The notes: a model not told the origin generated them from the sequence alone. 64,000 nucleotides of DNA from Paenibacillus sp. YYML68 (GCF_027923405.1 NZ_BQYI01000001.1:2644501-2708500), one strand, 5' to 3'. Positions 42,779 to 51,086 are shown, counted from the stretch's first letter. Translations and numbers: made by a program.

Positions 42779-42949
42779 TTATTTCACGCGTTCCTTCATT
42801 TTTATTTTTTGGATCGTCAGGACAAGACTATCGATTTGTTGGCTGAGCTCGACCACCTGGGGATCTACAAAGCTGCCTCGTTGCTCCACCAGCAAATATA
42901 GCTGTATTTGCATGCGCTCCAAGCGTCGCTTCAATTCCAGTTCCTTCAT
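42779..42949 (-). CDS. Spo0E-like aspartyl-phosphate phosphatase (56 aa)
   Basis: A 56-residue minus-strand gene short enough to escape many gene finders. It encodes two amphipathic helices: MKELELKRRLERMQIQLYLL and a second containing LSQQIDSLVLTIQK. The second matches the Spo0E signature S-x-x-(L/I)-D-x-(L/I)-(I/V), in which the aspartate is needed for dephosphorylation of Spo0A~P. Spo0E-like phosphatases delay sporulation. A terminator follows five bases after the stop, and AAGGG lies upstream of the ATG. Its length equals the family's. The S-x-x-L-D motif has Ile for Leu, which is common. Confidence 0.78.
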   Translation of the reverse strand: MKELELKRRLERMQIQLYLLVEQRGSFVDPQVVELSQQIDSLVLTIQKIKMKERVK

Positions 42950-43138
42950 TACCCTTGTCCCAACTCCCTGACTGTAATGTAAACAATAACTTGATCATTA
43001 TAATACGAATCTAGCGTAAAGTTTGTTGGACGGTGTCGAATGAAATTTATATATTTTGTGACAAAATTATACATGCGTCGCATAGGAATTCCAGCCTTGA
43101 TCCATACTACAACTCGAAAGTCAGGAGGTGACGCGAGG

Positions 43139-43285
43139 ATGGACAGTGCAAAAGCCAATACGAAGAACAACCCGAACTACAAGGAAAATAAATTTACAGA
43201 GCCGGAAGCGATTATGCATGCCGACAAAGCAGCAAACCGCCCGCCGAGCTTGAACGAGGTTCCGAAGGAATCGAATCCGCAATAG
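43139..43285 (+). CDS. Small Asn/Lys-rich protein (48 aa), unknown
   Basis: 48 residues rich in Asn, Lys, Pro and Glu (MDSAKANTKNNPNYKENKFT and onward), with no hydrophobic core, so likely disordered. AGGAGGTG eight bases before ATG 43139 and a terminator just after show it is expressed. Its composition recalls small spore or stress proteins; I do not assign a family. Confidence 0.65.
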   Translation: MDSAKANTKNNPNYKENKFTEPEAIMHADKAANRPPSLNEVPKESNPQ

Positions 43286-43311
43286 AAGTCTCTCTATCCA
43301 ACGTACAGGAT

Positions 43312-43337
43312 GCCGGTCGCTTGCAGCGGCCGGTTTT
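43312..43337 (+). terminator. Terminator after the 48-residue gene
   Basis: GCCGGTCGCT pairs with AGCGGCCGGT (one T-G pair) around TGC, followed by TTTTG. It lies about 30 bases after the stop at 43285. Confidence 0.75.
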
Positions 43338-43360
43338 GTCATATTCGGTAACGCTCATGA

Positions 43361-43406
43361 AAAAAAGGCGATGCAAGCCGCCCATCAAGGTGCGGTCGCG
43401 ATCGCC
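43361..43406 (-). terminator. Terminator of the 59-residue gene
   Basis: On the minus strand GGCGAT (complement of 43401-43406) pairs with ATCGCC around a long partly paired loop and is followed by seven T. It lies about 30 bases after the stop at 43433. Confidence 0.7.
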
Positions 43407-43432
43407 GTTGATCTGTGTCCAGCAAGCTGAAC

Positions 43433-43612
43433 TTATCGGTTCAATTGCTCGTTCTGGTTGTGCCCAAGCGCCAAGTTATTGATCTCCTCGGCTACTTCAG
43501 ATGGCATGCGTGTACGGAAATAACCGATCACCGCTTCAACGGCCTCATTCGCTTGGCCCTCCGTAATGTTAGCCTGCTCACTGACTAGCTTCACTAATTG
43601 ATGCTTCATCAT
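43433..43612 (-). CDS. Small helical protein (59 aa), unknown
   Basis: 59 residues: MMKHQLVKLVSEQANITEGQ, then two helices (ANEAVEAVIGYFRTRMP and SEVAEEINNLALG). The alternating pattern recalls DUF2267-like or DNA-binding helical bundles, but the match is weak. AAGGAGG lies nine bases before ATG 43612 and a terminator follows. A longer in-frame reading to 43783 overlaps the neighbouring ABC ATPase gene and lacks a ribosome binding site. Confidence 0.65.
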   Translation of the reverse strand: MMKHQLVKLVSEQANITEGQANEAVEAVIGYFRTRMPSEVAEEINNLALGHNQNEQLNR

Positions 43613-43741
43613 AGATCCATTCCTCCTTATGTCGGTTGCGGATGATGCAGATACGACCATAGGGTGCGCCTGTTTGTGGTTTTTATGTAGCCAATCATGA
43701 TATAGTCTTCCATATAAGCAAGTAAAGGAGTCATTGTCCTT

Positions 43742-44473
43742 ATGATTATAGTACGCAACTTGACGAAGTCGTATCAGAATCATCCGAAGGTGCTGGACAA
43801 GCTGAGCTTTCAGGCTGACGAAGGAGAGCTGATCACGCTGCTCGGCGCAAGCGGCAGCGGCAAGACGACGCTGTTCCGCTGTCTGCTACTGCAGGAGAAG
43901 TGGGATGAAGGGCAGTACATCTATGGCGGTACAGAAATCACCTCAAGCAGCCCGCTGCAGAAGCTCAAGCTTCGCAAGGAATGGGCCTATCTCGAGGAGA
44001 AGCCGCAGTTCAATCTGAAGCAGACGGCACTGAAGAATGTATTGGGCGCGCTTCTGTTCAAGAAATCATGGTGGCGCTTCCTGACGAATTCGGTCTCGCA
44101 GGACGATCATATCGAAGCGATGGACTATCTCGACCGCGTCGGCTTGCTCGATAAGGCTCACGAGCCCATTGAGAAGCTGAGCGGGGGGGAGAAGCAGCGG
44201 GTCGCCATATGTAGAGCGCTGATCAAGGGGGCGAAGGTCATCTTCGCCGATGAGCCGGTGTCCGGTCTTAATCCGCAGGCGGCGAGCGTTGTCATGGAGG
44301 ATTTCAAGACGATCTGTGCGCGGGAGAAGGTTACGATCATCTGCAGTCTGCATCAGTTGGAGGCAGCGGAGCGGTTCGCGACTCGCATCTGGGGCCTTGC
44401 AGGCGGCAAGCTCGTGGTCGATATTGCCGGCAGACGGCTGACGCAGCAGGAGAAGAACCACATCTTTGGTTAA
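43742..44473 (+). CDS. ABC transporter ATPase, PhnC-like (orphan)
   Basis: A 243-residue ATPase: Walker A GASGSGKTT, signature LSGGEKQR, Walker B IFADEPVSGLNP, and a switch region CSLHQ in place of the usual SHD. SLHQ is typical of phosphonate PhnC ATPases. No binding protein or permease of the Phn type follows; the next gene is on the other strand. It is thus an orphan ATPase of unknown partner. AAAGGAG lies about 12 bases before the ATG. A bidirectional terminator follows. Confidence 0.82.
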   Translation: MIIVRNLTKSYQNHPKVLDKLSFQADEGELITLLGASGSGKTTLFRCLLLQEKWDEGQYIYGGTEITSSSPLQKLKLRKEWAYLEEKPQFNLKQTALKNVLGALLFKKSWWRFLTNSVSQDDHIEAMDYLDRVGLLDKAHEPIEKLSGGEKQRVAICRALIKGAKVIFADEPVSGLNPQAASVVMEDFKTICAREKVTIICSLHQLEAAERFATRIWGLAGGKLVVDIAGRRLTQQEKNHIFG

Positions 44474-44487
44474 TGTGCAAAAATGTC

Positions 44488-44526
44488 AAGGCCCGCACTT
44501 CCTAAGCCTAGGAAGCTGCGGGCCTT
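44488..44526. terminator. Bidirectional terminator
   Basis: AAGGCCCGCA pairs perfectly with TGCGGGCCTT, enclosing an inner CTTCCTA/TAGGAAG hairpin. On the minus strand it is followed by GACATTTTTG, which serves ypdA. It separates the converging ATPase and ypdA genes. Confidence 0.8.
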
Positions 44527-44548
44527 ACGCATGCAGGCTGCGGTGCAG

Positions 44549-45523
44549 CTATCGAGTGCTCTCAATATGCTGCGCAATCCATCGCCCGTGCAGCCGTCCG
44601 GTCTCGATGAACACCTCATTCGCGTCCCGTCCAGAGGCGGCTACGCCTGCGATATAGATGCCCGGACAGGTCGTCTCCATCGTCTCCGGGTTATACAACG
44701 GAATCTCGTCATCGTCGCGAAAGCGTGCGCCGATGCTTCGGAGCAGGCTGCGGTCCGGACGGAAGCCGGTCAGCGCCAGCACGAAATCGCTGGCAAGCTC
44801 ATGCTCCGTCCCTTCCTTCGCCACGAAGATGCTATCCTCTGTAATTCGAGTCACCTTAGCATCGAACCACATCTGAATGCGTCCCTTATTGACCATGCTC
44901 TCGAAGATCGGCTTCACCCAAGGCTTGATGACGGGGGAGTACGTCTGGCCTCGATAGACGACGGTGACCTCTGCACCGGCCCTCAGCAGCTCCATCGCAG
45001 CATCGACTGCCGAGTTGCTGCCGCCGATGACGGTCACCTTCGTTCCCGCATAAGGGTGAGCCTCCCGGAAGTAATGACTGACCTTGGACAGCTCCTCGCC
45101 TTCGATGCCGAGCTCGTTCGGCCGGTCGAAGTAGCCGGTTGCGACGATGACACGCCGCGCGGTGACCTCTCGCTGATTGCCTGTTCGCGAGCGAACGTTC
45201 AGCTTATACCCGCTCTCGTCGTTGCCGTGAATCTCGGTGACCTCGTGATAGGCAGTGATCCGCAGCTCGTTACGGCTCGCAACGGTACGGTAATAGTGTA
45301 GCGCCTCATGCCGATACGGCTTCTCATGCGGTGTCGTGAACGGGTAGCCGCCGATCTCCAGCAGCTCTGGTGTGCTGAAGAACTGCAGATGAGTCGGGTA
45401 CAGATAGATAGAGTGGACCATATTCTCCTTCTCGATGATGAGCGGATCGATGCCGATTCGTCTCAGCTCGAGCGCAGCGGACAGACCGCACGGGCCGGCG
45501 CCGATAATGACGGCTTCTTCCAT
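44549..45523 (-). CDS. ypdA: YpdA-family bacillithiol disulfide reductase
   Basis: A 324-residue flavoprotein: FAD loop GAGPCGLSAALEL at the start, NADPH loop GGSNSAVDAAMEL in the middle and ALTGFRPDRSLLR plus a final GIYIAGVAAS region. YpdA (Bdr) uses NADPH to reduce bacillithiol disulfide and keep bacillithiol pools reduced in Bacillota. It lacks the CxxC of thioredoxin reductase; the lone PCGLS cysteine near the FAD is the one reported to matter in YpdA. The ATG at 45523 has AGAGGTG upstream; longer in-frame readings are not supported. Confidence 0.88.
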   Translation of the reverse strand: MEEAVIIGAGPCGLSAALELRRIGIDPLIIEKENMVHSIYLYPTHLQFFSTPELLEIGGYPFTTPHEKPYRHEALHYYRTVASRNELRITAYHEVTEIHGNDESGYKLNVRSRTGNQREVTARRVIVATGYFDRPNELGIEGEELSKVSHYFREAHPYAGTKVTVIGGSNSAVDAAMELLRAGAEVTVVYRGQTYSPVIKPWVKPIFESMVNKGRIQMWFDAKVTRITEDSIFVAKEGTEHELASDFVLALTGFRPDRSLLRSIGARFRDDDEIPLYNPETMETTCPGIYIAGVAASGRDANEVFIETGRLHGRWIAQHIESTR

Positions 45524-45714
45524 GCTGTGCACCTCTTTTACGATCAAAGTATAGTCAAGCATCAAGTAGCTGATTGTTCTTCTTATCGTACTTGATCCTG
45601 AGGGCTGATGCCAATCCCGCTCAGATTCTCTTACGTGCACCGTCATATCCGAACAAGTTCTCTCATAGAGTAGATTCATAGTGATCATGATGGAGAGAAA
45701 TGAGGGTATATGGG

Positions 45715-46530
45715 ATGAACTATGTATTCAACGTGCTAAGCGAGCGGCGCCGTGCTGGAGCAGCTGTCATGCTGCTGCTGCTAGCCTTCTTCTTCGGCTA
45801 TATGCTATCACTGCTCGTCTGGAATGCAGCTGCTTATCGGAAGCCGGCCTCGTTGCCACAGCAATCGCCCTATGTCTATGGCACTTATGAGGCGACAAAT
45901 GGCGTGAAGCTGCACGCGATGGGAACGAGTCCGGAGCGGATCGTGCTACGCGCCGTCGAGACCAATGTGACGGAAACAGGGGATTACGGGATCAACGGCG
46001 GCTTCTTCTGGAAGGGGGCTCTGCTCAGCATTGCAGTGATGAACGATATGCCGCTTAAGGGCAAGCCGCACGCCTACGGCTCTGGCTGGAGCAACATCGA
46101 CGTGCCGAAGGGGACGCTCGTCTGGGACGGCGGGGTTGGCCGCTTCTCCGTACAGGTGGCCGATGCCGCGAACCGGCTGCAGGTGACGGATCGCGCCCGA
46201 TATTGGGCGCAGGGCGGCATTAGCATGTCGCTGGGCGACGACAAGCGATGGAGGCTGCAGGCGGCTCGTGAGCGGATGCCGCAGATGGACAGGCCGAAGC
46301 TGCGCTCCGGCGTCGTGTATGAGCACGATCAGACCGTATGGCTGGTCGTATCGGAGACGCCATGCACGGCGGAGCAATTCCGCACCGCGATTCGCGAGCA
46401 GATTGCCCCGGGCCGTCTTGCTGACGGTGTCTTCCTCGACGGGGACGGCTCGGCTCAGATGCGCAGCGCCGAGGTCGAGCTGAAGGGCGATACGCGTGCG
46501 GTGTACCAGATGATGGCGGTGGAGCGGTGA
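45715..46530 (+). CDS. Phosphodiester glycosidase (NAGPA/DUF2233) family membrane-anchored protein
   Basis: A 271-residue protein with a single N-terminal membrane anchor (about residues 18-40), then a NAGPA-type domain. Family motifs are GINGGFFW (near residue 95), and the FLDGDGSAQM block near the C-terminus. Such proteins hydrolyse phosphodiester-linked sugars, including N-acetylglucosamine in wall polymers, outside the cell. No sugar gene adjoins it. The ATG at 45715 is preferred over 45700 because GAGGG is eight bases upstream of it, whereas the earlier ATG is too close to GGAGAG. Confidence 0.8.
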   Translation: MNYVFNVLSERRRAGAAVMLLLLAFFFGYMLSLLVWNAAAYRKPASLPQQSPYVYGTYEATNGVKLHAMGTSPERIVLRAVETNVTETGDYGINGGFFWKGALLSIAVMNDMPLKGKPHAYGSGWSNIDVPKGTLVWDGGVGRFSVQVADAANRLQVTDRARYWAQGGISMSLGDDKRWRLQAARERMPQMDRPKLRSGVVYEHDQTVWLVVSETPCTAEQFRTAIREQIAPGRLADGVFLDGDGSAQMRSAEVELKGDTRAVYQMMAVER

Positions 46531-46729
46531 ACAGCGTTGTAGCAATCTTATGAAGTTAAGCTCAACGTCACGCGAGGGAGTACGAACGAATGCGAATGCG
46601 AGCGGCATGGGGCTAACCTGTGCCGTTCGATTTCATTTGATACAAGAAAATTTTAGAAAATTTTTATACTATTAACTATTAATATCATGTATGATTGTAA
46701 TTATCTTTTATTTTTTTGGGGGTATGTCG

Positions 46730-47068
46730 ATGTCGTCACTTATTCAAAAGCAGTCTTTGACAGGAGAGCAGCTGCAGCTGCTGGCTTCTGAAATGACCAA
46801 AAAGCAAAAATCAAGCGGTACAGCTTGGATTCTATGGATATTTACGGCCGGATTGGGTGGTCACCGCTTTTACTTAGGACGCATAGGCTCCGGGGTTGCG
46901 ATGATGTTGACACTCGGGGGGCTTGGGATTTGGGCATTCATCGATTTGTTTTTGCTGTCGGGGATGATCAGAGAAACGAATGAGCGCATTGAGAACGACA
47001 TCATTTCCGAAATTCGTCTGATCCAGAAGGCGAAGGCGAATTCGGAAGCAGCTGCTGGGAAAGTGTAA
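46730..47068 (+). CDS. TM2-domain protein 1
   Basis: A 112-residue protein with the TM2 motif: TAWILWIFTAGLGGHRFYLG then a second helix of Gly, Leu and Ile (MMLTLGGLGIWAFIDLFLL). An N-terminal amphipathic helix and a C-terminal charged helix flank it. TM2 proteins are common in bacteria but have no set function. It is followed 13 bases later by a second TM2 gene, so the pair is tandem and likely cotranscribed. The ATG at 46730 has GGGGGT seven bases upstream. Confidence 0.82.
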   Translation: MSSLIQKQSLTGEQLQLLASEMTKKQKSSGTAWILWIFTAGLGGHRFYLGRIGSGVAMMLTLGGLGIWAFIDLFLLSGMIRETNERIENDIISEIRLIQKAKANSEAAAGKV

Positions 47069-47081
47069 CAGGACGCAGCCC

Positions 47082-47477
47082 ATGGATCATTTGAAAGAAA
47101 AAAGTGAACTGACGTTAGAAGAGCTTGGTATTCTGGAATCAGAGATGCAAAGTCGCAGGAAGTCGCGGGAAGCGGCCTGGGGGCTCTGGGCGGGCTTGTC
47201 GTTCTTTGGAGCGCACAGGTTCTACACAGGGGACTATGCTTATGCGAGCATCATGCTATTGACTAGTATTATTCCGCTGATCGGACTCCTACTGCTCTCT
47301 ACCTTTTTGCATATGGATGGGTTCGGCTATGTGTTGCTGTGGTTCTTCGGCTGCTTGCTGGCGGGCTCTGTGATATGGAGCTGGCTAGATGCGTTCTTCT
47401 TGAATCGTCGGATTGACCAGTGGAACCACGAGGAGGAAGCAAGGATCCTTCAGAAGATAAATGGCTTGCGCAAGTAG
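47082..47477 (+). CDS. TM2-domain protein 2
   Basis: A 131-residue protein with the TM2 core SFFGAHRFYTGDYAYASIML and a longer second hydrophobic part (LIGLLLLSTF, then a helix around ALLWFFGCLLAGSVIWSW with a final DAFFLNRRI). N- and C-terminal charged helices match those of the preceding gene, suggesting gene duplication. It may form a complex with its neighbour. A bidirectional terminator follows. Confidence 0.8.
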   Translation: MDHLKEKSELTLEELGILESEMQSRRKSREAAWGLWAGLSFFGAHRFYTGDYAYASIMLLTSIIPLIGLLLLSTFLHMDGFGYVLLWFFGCLLAGSVIWSWLDAFFLNRRIDQWNHEEEARILQKINGLRK

Positions 47478-47493
47478 TATCATCAATAAGGGT

Positions 47494-47535
47494 TAAAAAA
47501 AGAGCGGGCTATCCATTCGATAGCCTGCTCTTTTT
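47494..47535. terminator. Bidirectional terminator between TM2 and TerB genes
   Basis: AGAGCGGGCTATC pairs with GATAGCCTGCTCT around CATTC (one C-G to T-G change), with AAAAAAA before and TTTTTCG after. It can end both the plus TM2 pair and the minus TerB gene. Confidence 0.9.
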
Positions 47536-47551
47536 CGTGATGCTGGCGTTA

Positions 47552-48058
47552 TTAGACAGACAGACTTACCTGGTAGCCTGCTTGATTCTTAGGGTGACTC
47601 TGATTCAAGAATACCGCGCGGTCGTTCTTCAAGACGATAACCTCGAAGAATGGAGTGAATCTTTCCTCGGAAATATTAAAGCCCTTGAGGAACTTAGCGA
47701 ACAGCTCTTGCTCTTCACGCTCAGGTTCTCCATCAGCCAACGAAGAATCGACGAGGTTCACCAGGATGCACATCTTCTGTGCATCGGTCAACAGCGGAGC
47801 GGCTTCACCGATGAACTTATCGACGGAGTTGGAACGCACGTATTTAAAAGCGCGATCCAGCAGCTCACGGTTGTTCGCACCGACGCCGATCACTCCATTT
47901 TTGCTTTCTCCGCCTAGTACGGAGAGAAGCTGTCCAATTTCTTCCGTATCCATTTCGCCGTCAGACTGCATCATGTACAGCAGCGATGCAGCAAACGCGA
48001 AGTGAGGAGTCATACCTTCCGTTGATTTGTCACCTTTAAACATGTCAAATAATCCCAC
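47552..48058 (-). CDS. TerB-family (tellurite-resistance type) protein
   Basis: A 168-residue acidic, all-alpha protein with the TerB core: FAASLLYMMQSDGEMDTEEIGQ, LLSVLGG, and the later region DSSLADGEPEREEQELFAKFL with paired acidic residues that may bind a metal. TerB proteins act with Ter proteins in tellurite or general stress responses and phage defence, but no other Ter gene is here. A GTG start at 48058 has TAGGAGG seven bases upstream. A terminator lies just downstream. Confidence 0.82.
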   Translation of the reverse strand: MGLFDMFKGDKSTEGMTPHFAFAASLLYMMQSDGEMDTEEIGQLLSVLGGESKNGVIGVGANNRELLDRAFKYVRSNSVDKFIGEAAPLLTDAQKMCILVNLVDSSLADGEPEREEQELFAKFLKGFNISEERFTPFFEVIVLKNDRAVFLNQSHPKNQAGYQVSLSV

Positions 48059-48163
48059 AGTAATTCCTCCTAATATGTAATTTGGCTAGCTCTAACACTC
48101 TTAGATACGTGAGCTTACGAGATTCGTTTCATCATTTACAAGAAAGTAATAATTGTAAAATGC

Positions 48164-48192
48164 TGCAACCTGATGTCAGGTTGATGCGTATC
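48164..48192 (+). promoter_or_regulatory. Sigma-W-type ECF promoter before the YuaF/flotillin genes
   Basis: TGCAAC at 48164-48169 and CGTATC at 48187-48192 with 17 bases between resemble the sigma-W consensus (TGAAAC-N16/17-CGTA). In Bacillus subtilis the homologous yuaF-floT-yuaI operon is controlled by sigma-W, which agrees with this site. Confidence 0.6.
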
Positions 48193-48232
48193 ACCTCTAC
48201 ATGTGATCTGTCAGCCGCCTGGAGGGATAGCG

Positions 48233-48775
48233 ATGCTGGAATTGTACACGATGTTGCTCATTACGGGAATCTTGTTCGCCGTCGTCTCGGTGCTGCTCGG
48301 GGATGTGATCGGTCAGGCGCTCGACGGTGCATTCGATTGGATGTCCGGCGATGCGCTGCACGCGCTGCAGCCGATGGTGCTGTTCAGCGGGATGACGGTG
48401 CTCGGCGGAGCGGGCTACATGCTGACGAAGTTCAGCTCGCTCAGTGCGTTCTTGACGCTAGCGCTGTCTGTACTAATCGCGGTGGGCACGTCGGTGCTGA
48501 TCTACTTCCTGTATGTGAAGCCGATGAACAACTCGGAACGGTCGGTTGCCTTCTCCATGAAGGAGCTCGTCGGCAAGATTGGTGAGGTGTCCGTGCCGAT
48601 CCCGGCGAAGGGGTGCGGTGAAGTCGTGTATCGTATCGGTGGTGGGCTGACGAATCAGATCGCGGAAAGCTTTGACGGTACAGACATTGCTTCAGGGGCG
48701 CGCGTCGTGACGATTGAGCTTCGTGACGGTGCGGTACTCGTGTCGCCTCTGTACGACAATCTGGATGGGGAGTGA
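48233..48775 (+). CDS. YuaF-like NfeD-family membrane protein
   Basis: A 180-residue protein with an N-terminal helix, a central pair of helices (MVLFSGMTVLGGAGYML, LTLALSVLIAVGTSVLIYFL) and a C-terminal OB-like soluble domain (KELVGKIGEVSVPIPAKGCGEV). This is the short NfeD (YuaF) form, which acts with flotillin. It precedes the flotillin gene by nine bases. GGAGGG precedes the ATG at 48233. A sigma-W-like promoter lies upstream. Confidence 0.85.
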   Translation: MLELYTMLLITGILFAVVSVLLGDVIGQALDGAFDWMSGDALHALQPMVLFSGMTVLGGAGYMLTKFSSLSAFLTLALSVLIAVGTSVLIYFLYVKPMNNSERSVAFSMKELVGKIGEVSVPIPAKGCGEVVYRIGGGLTNQIAESFDGTDIASGARVVTIELRDGAVLVSPLYDNLDGE

Positions 48776-48783
48776 TCGGGAAT

Positions 48784-50355
48784 ATGGATGAGGTGCTCGT
48801 AATACCTGGTATTGTAGTCGGGGTTATTGTTGTCTTAGGGCTTGCGTTCTGGGCCAGATACAAGACGGTAAGCCCGGATGAGGCGATGATCGTTACAGGC
48901 TCGTTCCTCGGCAGCCGCAATGTGATGGAGGATGATACGGGCCGCAAAATTAAAATCGTACGCGGTGGTGGCGCCTTCATCATCCCGATATTCCAGCAGG
49001 CCGAGTTCATATCGCTCCTGTCGCATAAGCTCGACGTATCCACACCTGAGGTGTATACGGAGCAGGGCGTGCCGGTTATGGCTGACGGCGTCGCGATCAT
49101 TAAGATCGGCGGTTCGGTCGAGGATGTCGCGACGGCTGCCGAGCAGTTCATGGGCAAGCCGACCGAGGCGCTGAAGGGTGAAGCGCAGGAGGTGCTCGAG
49201 GGTCATCTGCGGGCGATACTCGGCTCGATGACCGTTGAAGAGGTATACCGCAACCGCGACAAGTTCGCGCAAGAGGTGCAGGGCGTAGCGGCAAAGGATC
49301 TGAAGAAGATGGGTCTGCAGATCGTATCGTTCACGATCAAGGATCTGCGTGACAATAACGGCTATCTCGAGGCGCTCGGTAAGCCGAGAATCGCGACGGT
49401 CAAGCGGGATGCCGAGATCGCGGAGGCCGAGGCCGTCCGTGATGCGCGTATTCAGAAGGCACGCGCCGAGGAGGAGGGCCAGAAGGCCGAGCTGCTGCGC
49501 GATACGAACATCGCCGAGGCGAACAAGGAGAAGGAGCTGAAGGTCGCTTCCTTCAAGAAGGATCAAGATATGGCCAAGGCCGAGGCCGATCAGGCGTACC
49601 ACGTGCAGGAGGCGCGCTCGAAGCAGAGCGTCGTCGAGGAGCAGATGCGCGTCGAGCTCGTGCGTAAGGAGCGCGAGATTGACCTCGAGACGAAGGAGAT
49701 TCTGCGTCGGGAGAAGCAGTATGACGCTGAGGTGAAGAAGAAGGCGGACGCCGACCGCTACGCGGTCGAGCAGGCTGCACAAGCAGAGAAGGCGCGGCAA
49801 ATTACGCAGGCCGACGCGGTTCAATACCGAATCGAGGCCGAGGCGAAGGCGAACGCCGAGCAGAAGCGGCTCGATGGTCTTGCCGTCGCCGACGCAGAGC
49901 GGGCGAAGGGTACAGCGGAGGCCGAGGTCATCCGTCTGCGCGGTCTTGCGGAAGCGGAAGCGAAGGAGAAGCTGGCCGAGGCGTTCGAGAAGTTCGGCGA
50001 GGCCGCGGTGCTCGACATCATCGTGAAGATGCTGCCGGAGCTGGCAGGGCGCATTGCCGAGCCGATGAAGGGTATCGACAAGCTGACCGTCGTCGATACC
50101 GGCAACGGGCAAGGCGCAACGCGCGTCAGCAACTACGTCACCGAGCTTATGGCGACGGCGCCTGAGATGCTGAAGAGCGTCAGCGGCCTCGACGTCGAGG
50201 CGATGATCCGCAGCTTCACAGACCGCAAGTCGACAGGTGCTTCGTCGGCTTCGACTGCGAGTCAAGCTGCGGTAACTGGAGCTGCCGGCAGCGACGCAGC
50301 GTTGCCGCAGCCAGGCTTCGGCTCACAGGCGAAGGGATTAGATAAGCAGGTGTAG
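48784..50355 (+). CDS. Flotillin (YuaG/FloT-like)
   Basis: A 523-residue flotillin with an N-terminal membrane helix, an SPFH domain (residues 30-190, including VRGGGAFIIPIFQQAEFISLL) and a coiled-coil Glu/Ala/Lys-rich part (230-440). It also has a C-terminal tail with Ala, Gly and Ser. Flotillins organise lipid microdomains and affect membrane fluidity and signalling. YuaF upstream is its usual partner. Start at ATG 48784 (GGGGAG 12 bases upstream) or GTG 48772, which overlaps the YuaF stop. Confidence 0.9.
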   Translation: MDEVLVIPGIVVGVIVVLGLAFWARYKTVSPDEAMIVTGSFLGSRNVMEDDTGRKIKIVRGGGAFIIPIFQQAEFISLLSHKLDVSTPEVYTEQGVPVMADGVAIIKIGGSVEDVATAAEQFMGKPTEALKGEAQEVLEGHLRAILGSMTVEEVYRNRDKFAQEVQGVAAKDLKKMGLQIVSFTIKDLRDNNGYLEALGKPRIATVKRDAEIAEAEAVRDARIQKARAEEEGQKAELLRDTNIAEANKEKELKVASFKKDQDMAKAEADQAYHVQEARSKQSVVEEQMRVELVRKEREIDLETKEILRREKQYDAEVKKKADADRYAVEQAAQAEKARQITQADAVQYRIEAEAKANAEQKRLDGLAVADAERAKGTAEAEVIRLRGLAEAEAKEKLAEAFEKFGEAAVLDIIVKMLPELAGRIAEPMKGIDKLTVVDTGNGQGATRVSNYVTELMATAPEMLKSVSGLDVEAMIRSFTDRKSTGASSASTASQAAVTGAAGSDAALPQPGFGSQAKGLDKQV

Positions 50356-50369
50356 CAGTAAGAGTTTGA

Positions 50370-50406
50370 AATCCGGCCGAGCGTTGATGCTCGGTCGGAT
50401 TTTTTG
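50370..50406 (+). terminator. Terminator of the flotillin operon
   Basis: AATCCGGCCGAGC pairs with GCTCGGTCGGATT (one G-U pair) around GTTGAT and is followed by six T. Confidence 0.9.
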
Positions 50407-50448
50407 TACATGTTAGAAGAAGCAGCGTTCAGAACAATGTGCAGATGC

Positions 50449-50482
50449 AAAAAAATAACGACATGAATGCTTCATGTCGTTA
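50449..50482 (-). terminator. Terminator overlapping the udk stop
   Basis: On the minus strand TAACGACATGAA pairs with TTCATGTCGTTA around three bases, followed by seven T (complement of 50449-50455). The last codons and stop of udk (50472-50474) lie in the stem. Confidence 0.85.
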
Positions 50483-51086
50483 AATACTTCTCCGTCAAAA
50501 TCGATAACAGCTGAATGCCGACTTCGTTCTGCCCGCCTTCGGGGATGATGATGTCGGCATATTTTTTGGACGGCTCGATGAACGCTTCGTGCATCGGCTT
50601 GACCGTGTTCAAGTACTGGTCGTGCACGGACTGGATGCTCCGTCCCCGCTCCTCGATGTCGCGGAGCACGCGGCGCAGGATGCGGACGTCGGGATCGGTA
50701 TCGACGAACACCTTAATATCGAGTACCGCACGTATATGCTCGTCCGACAGCACGTGCAGTCCTTCGAGAATGACGATACGGTTCGGCTCGAGCTTTACCT
50801 TGTCTTGGGTCGAGCGAGCATGTGTAGAGAAGTCGTACACGGGTGCATGTGTCGTCTCTCCGGCCTTCAGCTGCTGCAGATGGGTGAGAAGCAGCTCGTT
50901 ATCGAAGGCGAGCGGATGATCGTAGTTGATCGTCTCGCGTTCGCTGAACGCTAGGTGCGAATGGTCCTTGTAGTAGTTGTCTTGGGAGATGAACGTAACC
51001 TTGTTCGCGCCGAGACGGTCGATGACCGAACGGGCGACGGTCGTCTTGCCGGAGCCGGTGCCTCCGGCGATGCCGATGATGAGCAT
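50472..51086 (-). CDS. udk: Uridine kinase
   Basis: A 204-residue kinase: Walker A GGTGSGKTT at residues 7-15, then the uridine-binding block SQDNYYKDHS, INYDHPLAFD, and a catalytic Asp region; later DPDVRILRRVLRDIEERGRS binds ATP and LTVK-like TVKPMHEAFIEPSKKYADIIIP is typical of Udk. It phosphorylates uridine and cytidine with ATP or GTP in nucleoside salvage. The ATG at 51086 starts at the family N-terminus (MLIIGIAGG); AGGAGG is about 12 bases upstream. Longer readings are not supported. Confidence 0.92.
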   Translation of the reverse strand: MLIIGIAGGTGSGKTTVARSVIDRLGANKVTFISQDNYYKDHSHLAFSERETINYDHPLAFDNELLLTHLQQLKAGETTHAPVYDFSTHARSTQDKVKLEPNRIVILEGLHVLSDEHIRAVLDIKVFVDTDPDVRILRRVLRDIEERGRSIQSVHDQYLNTVKPMHEAFIEPSKKYADIIIPEGGQNEVGIQLLSILTEKYLTT

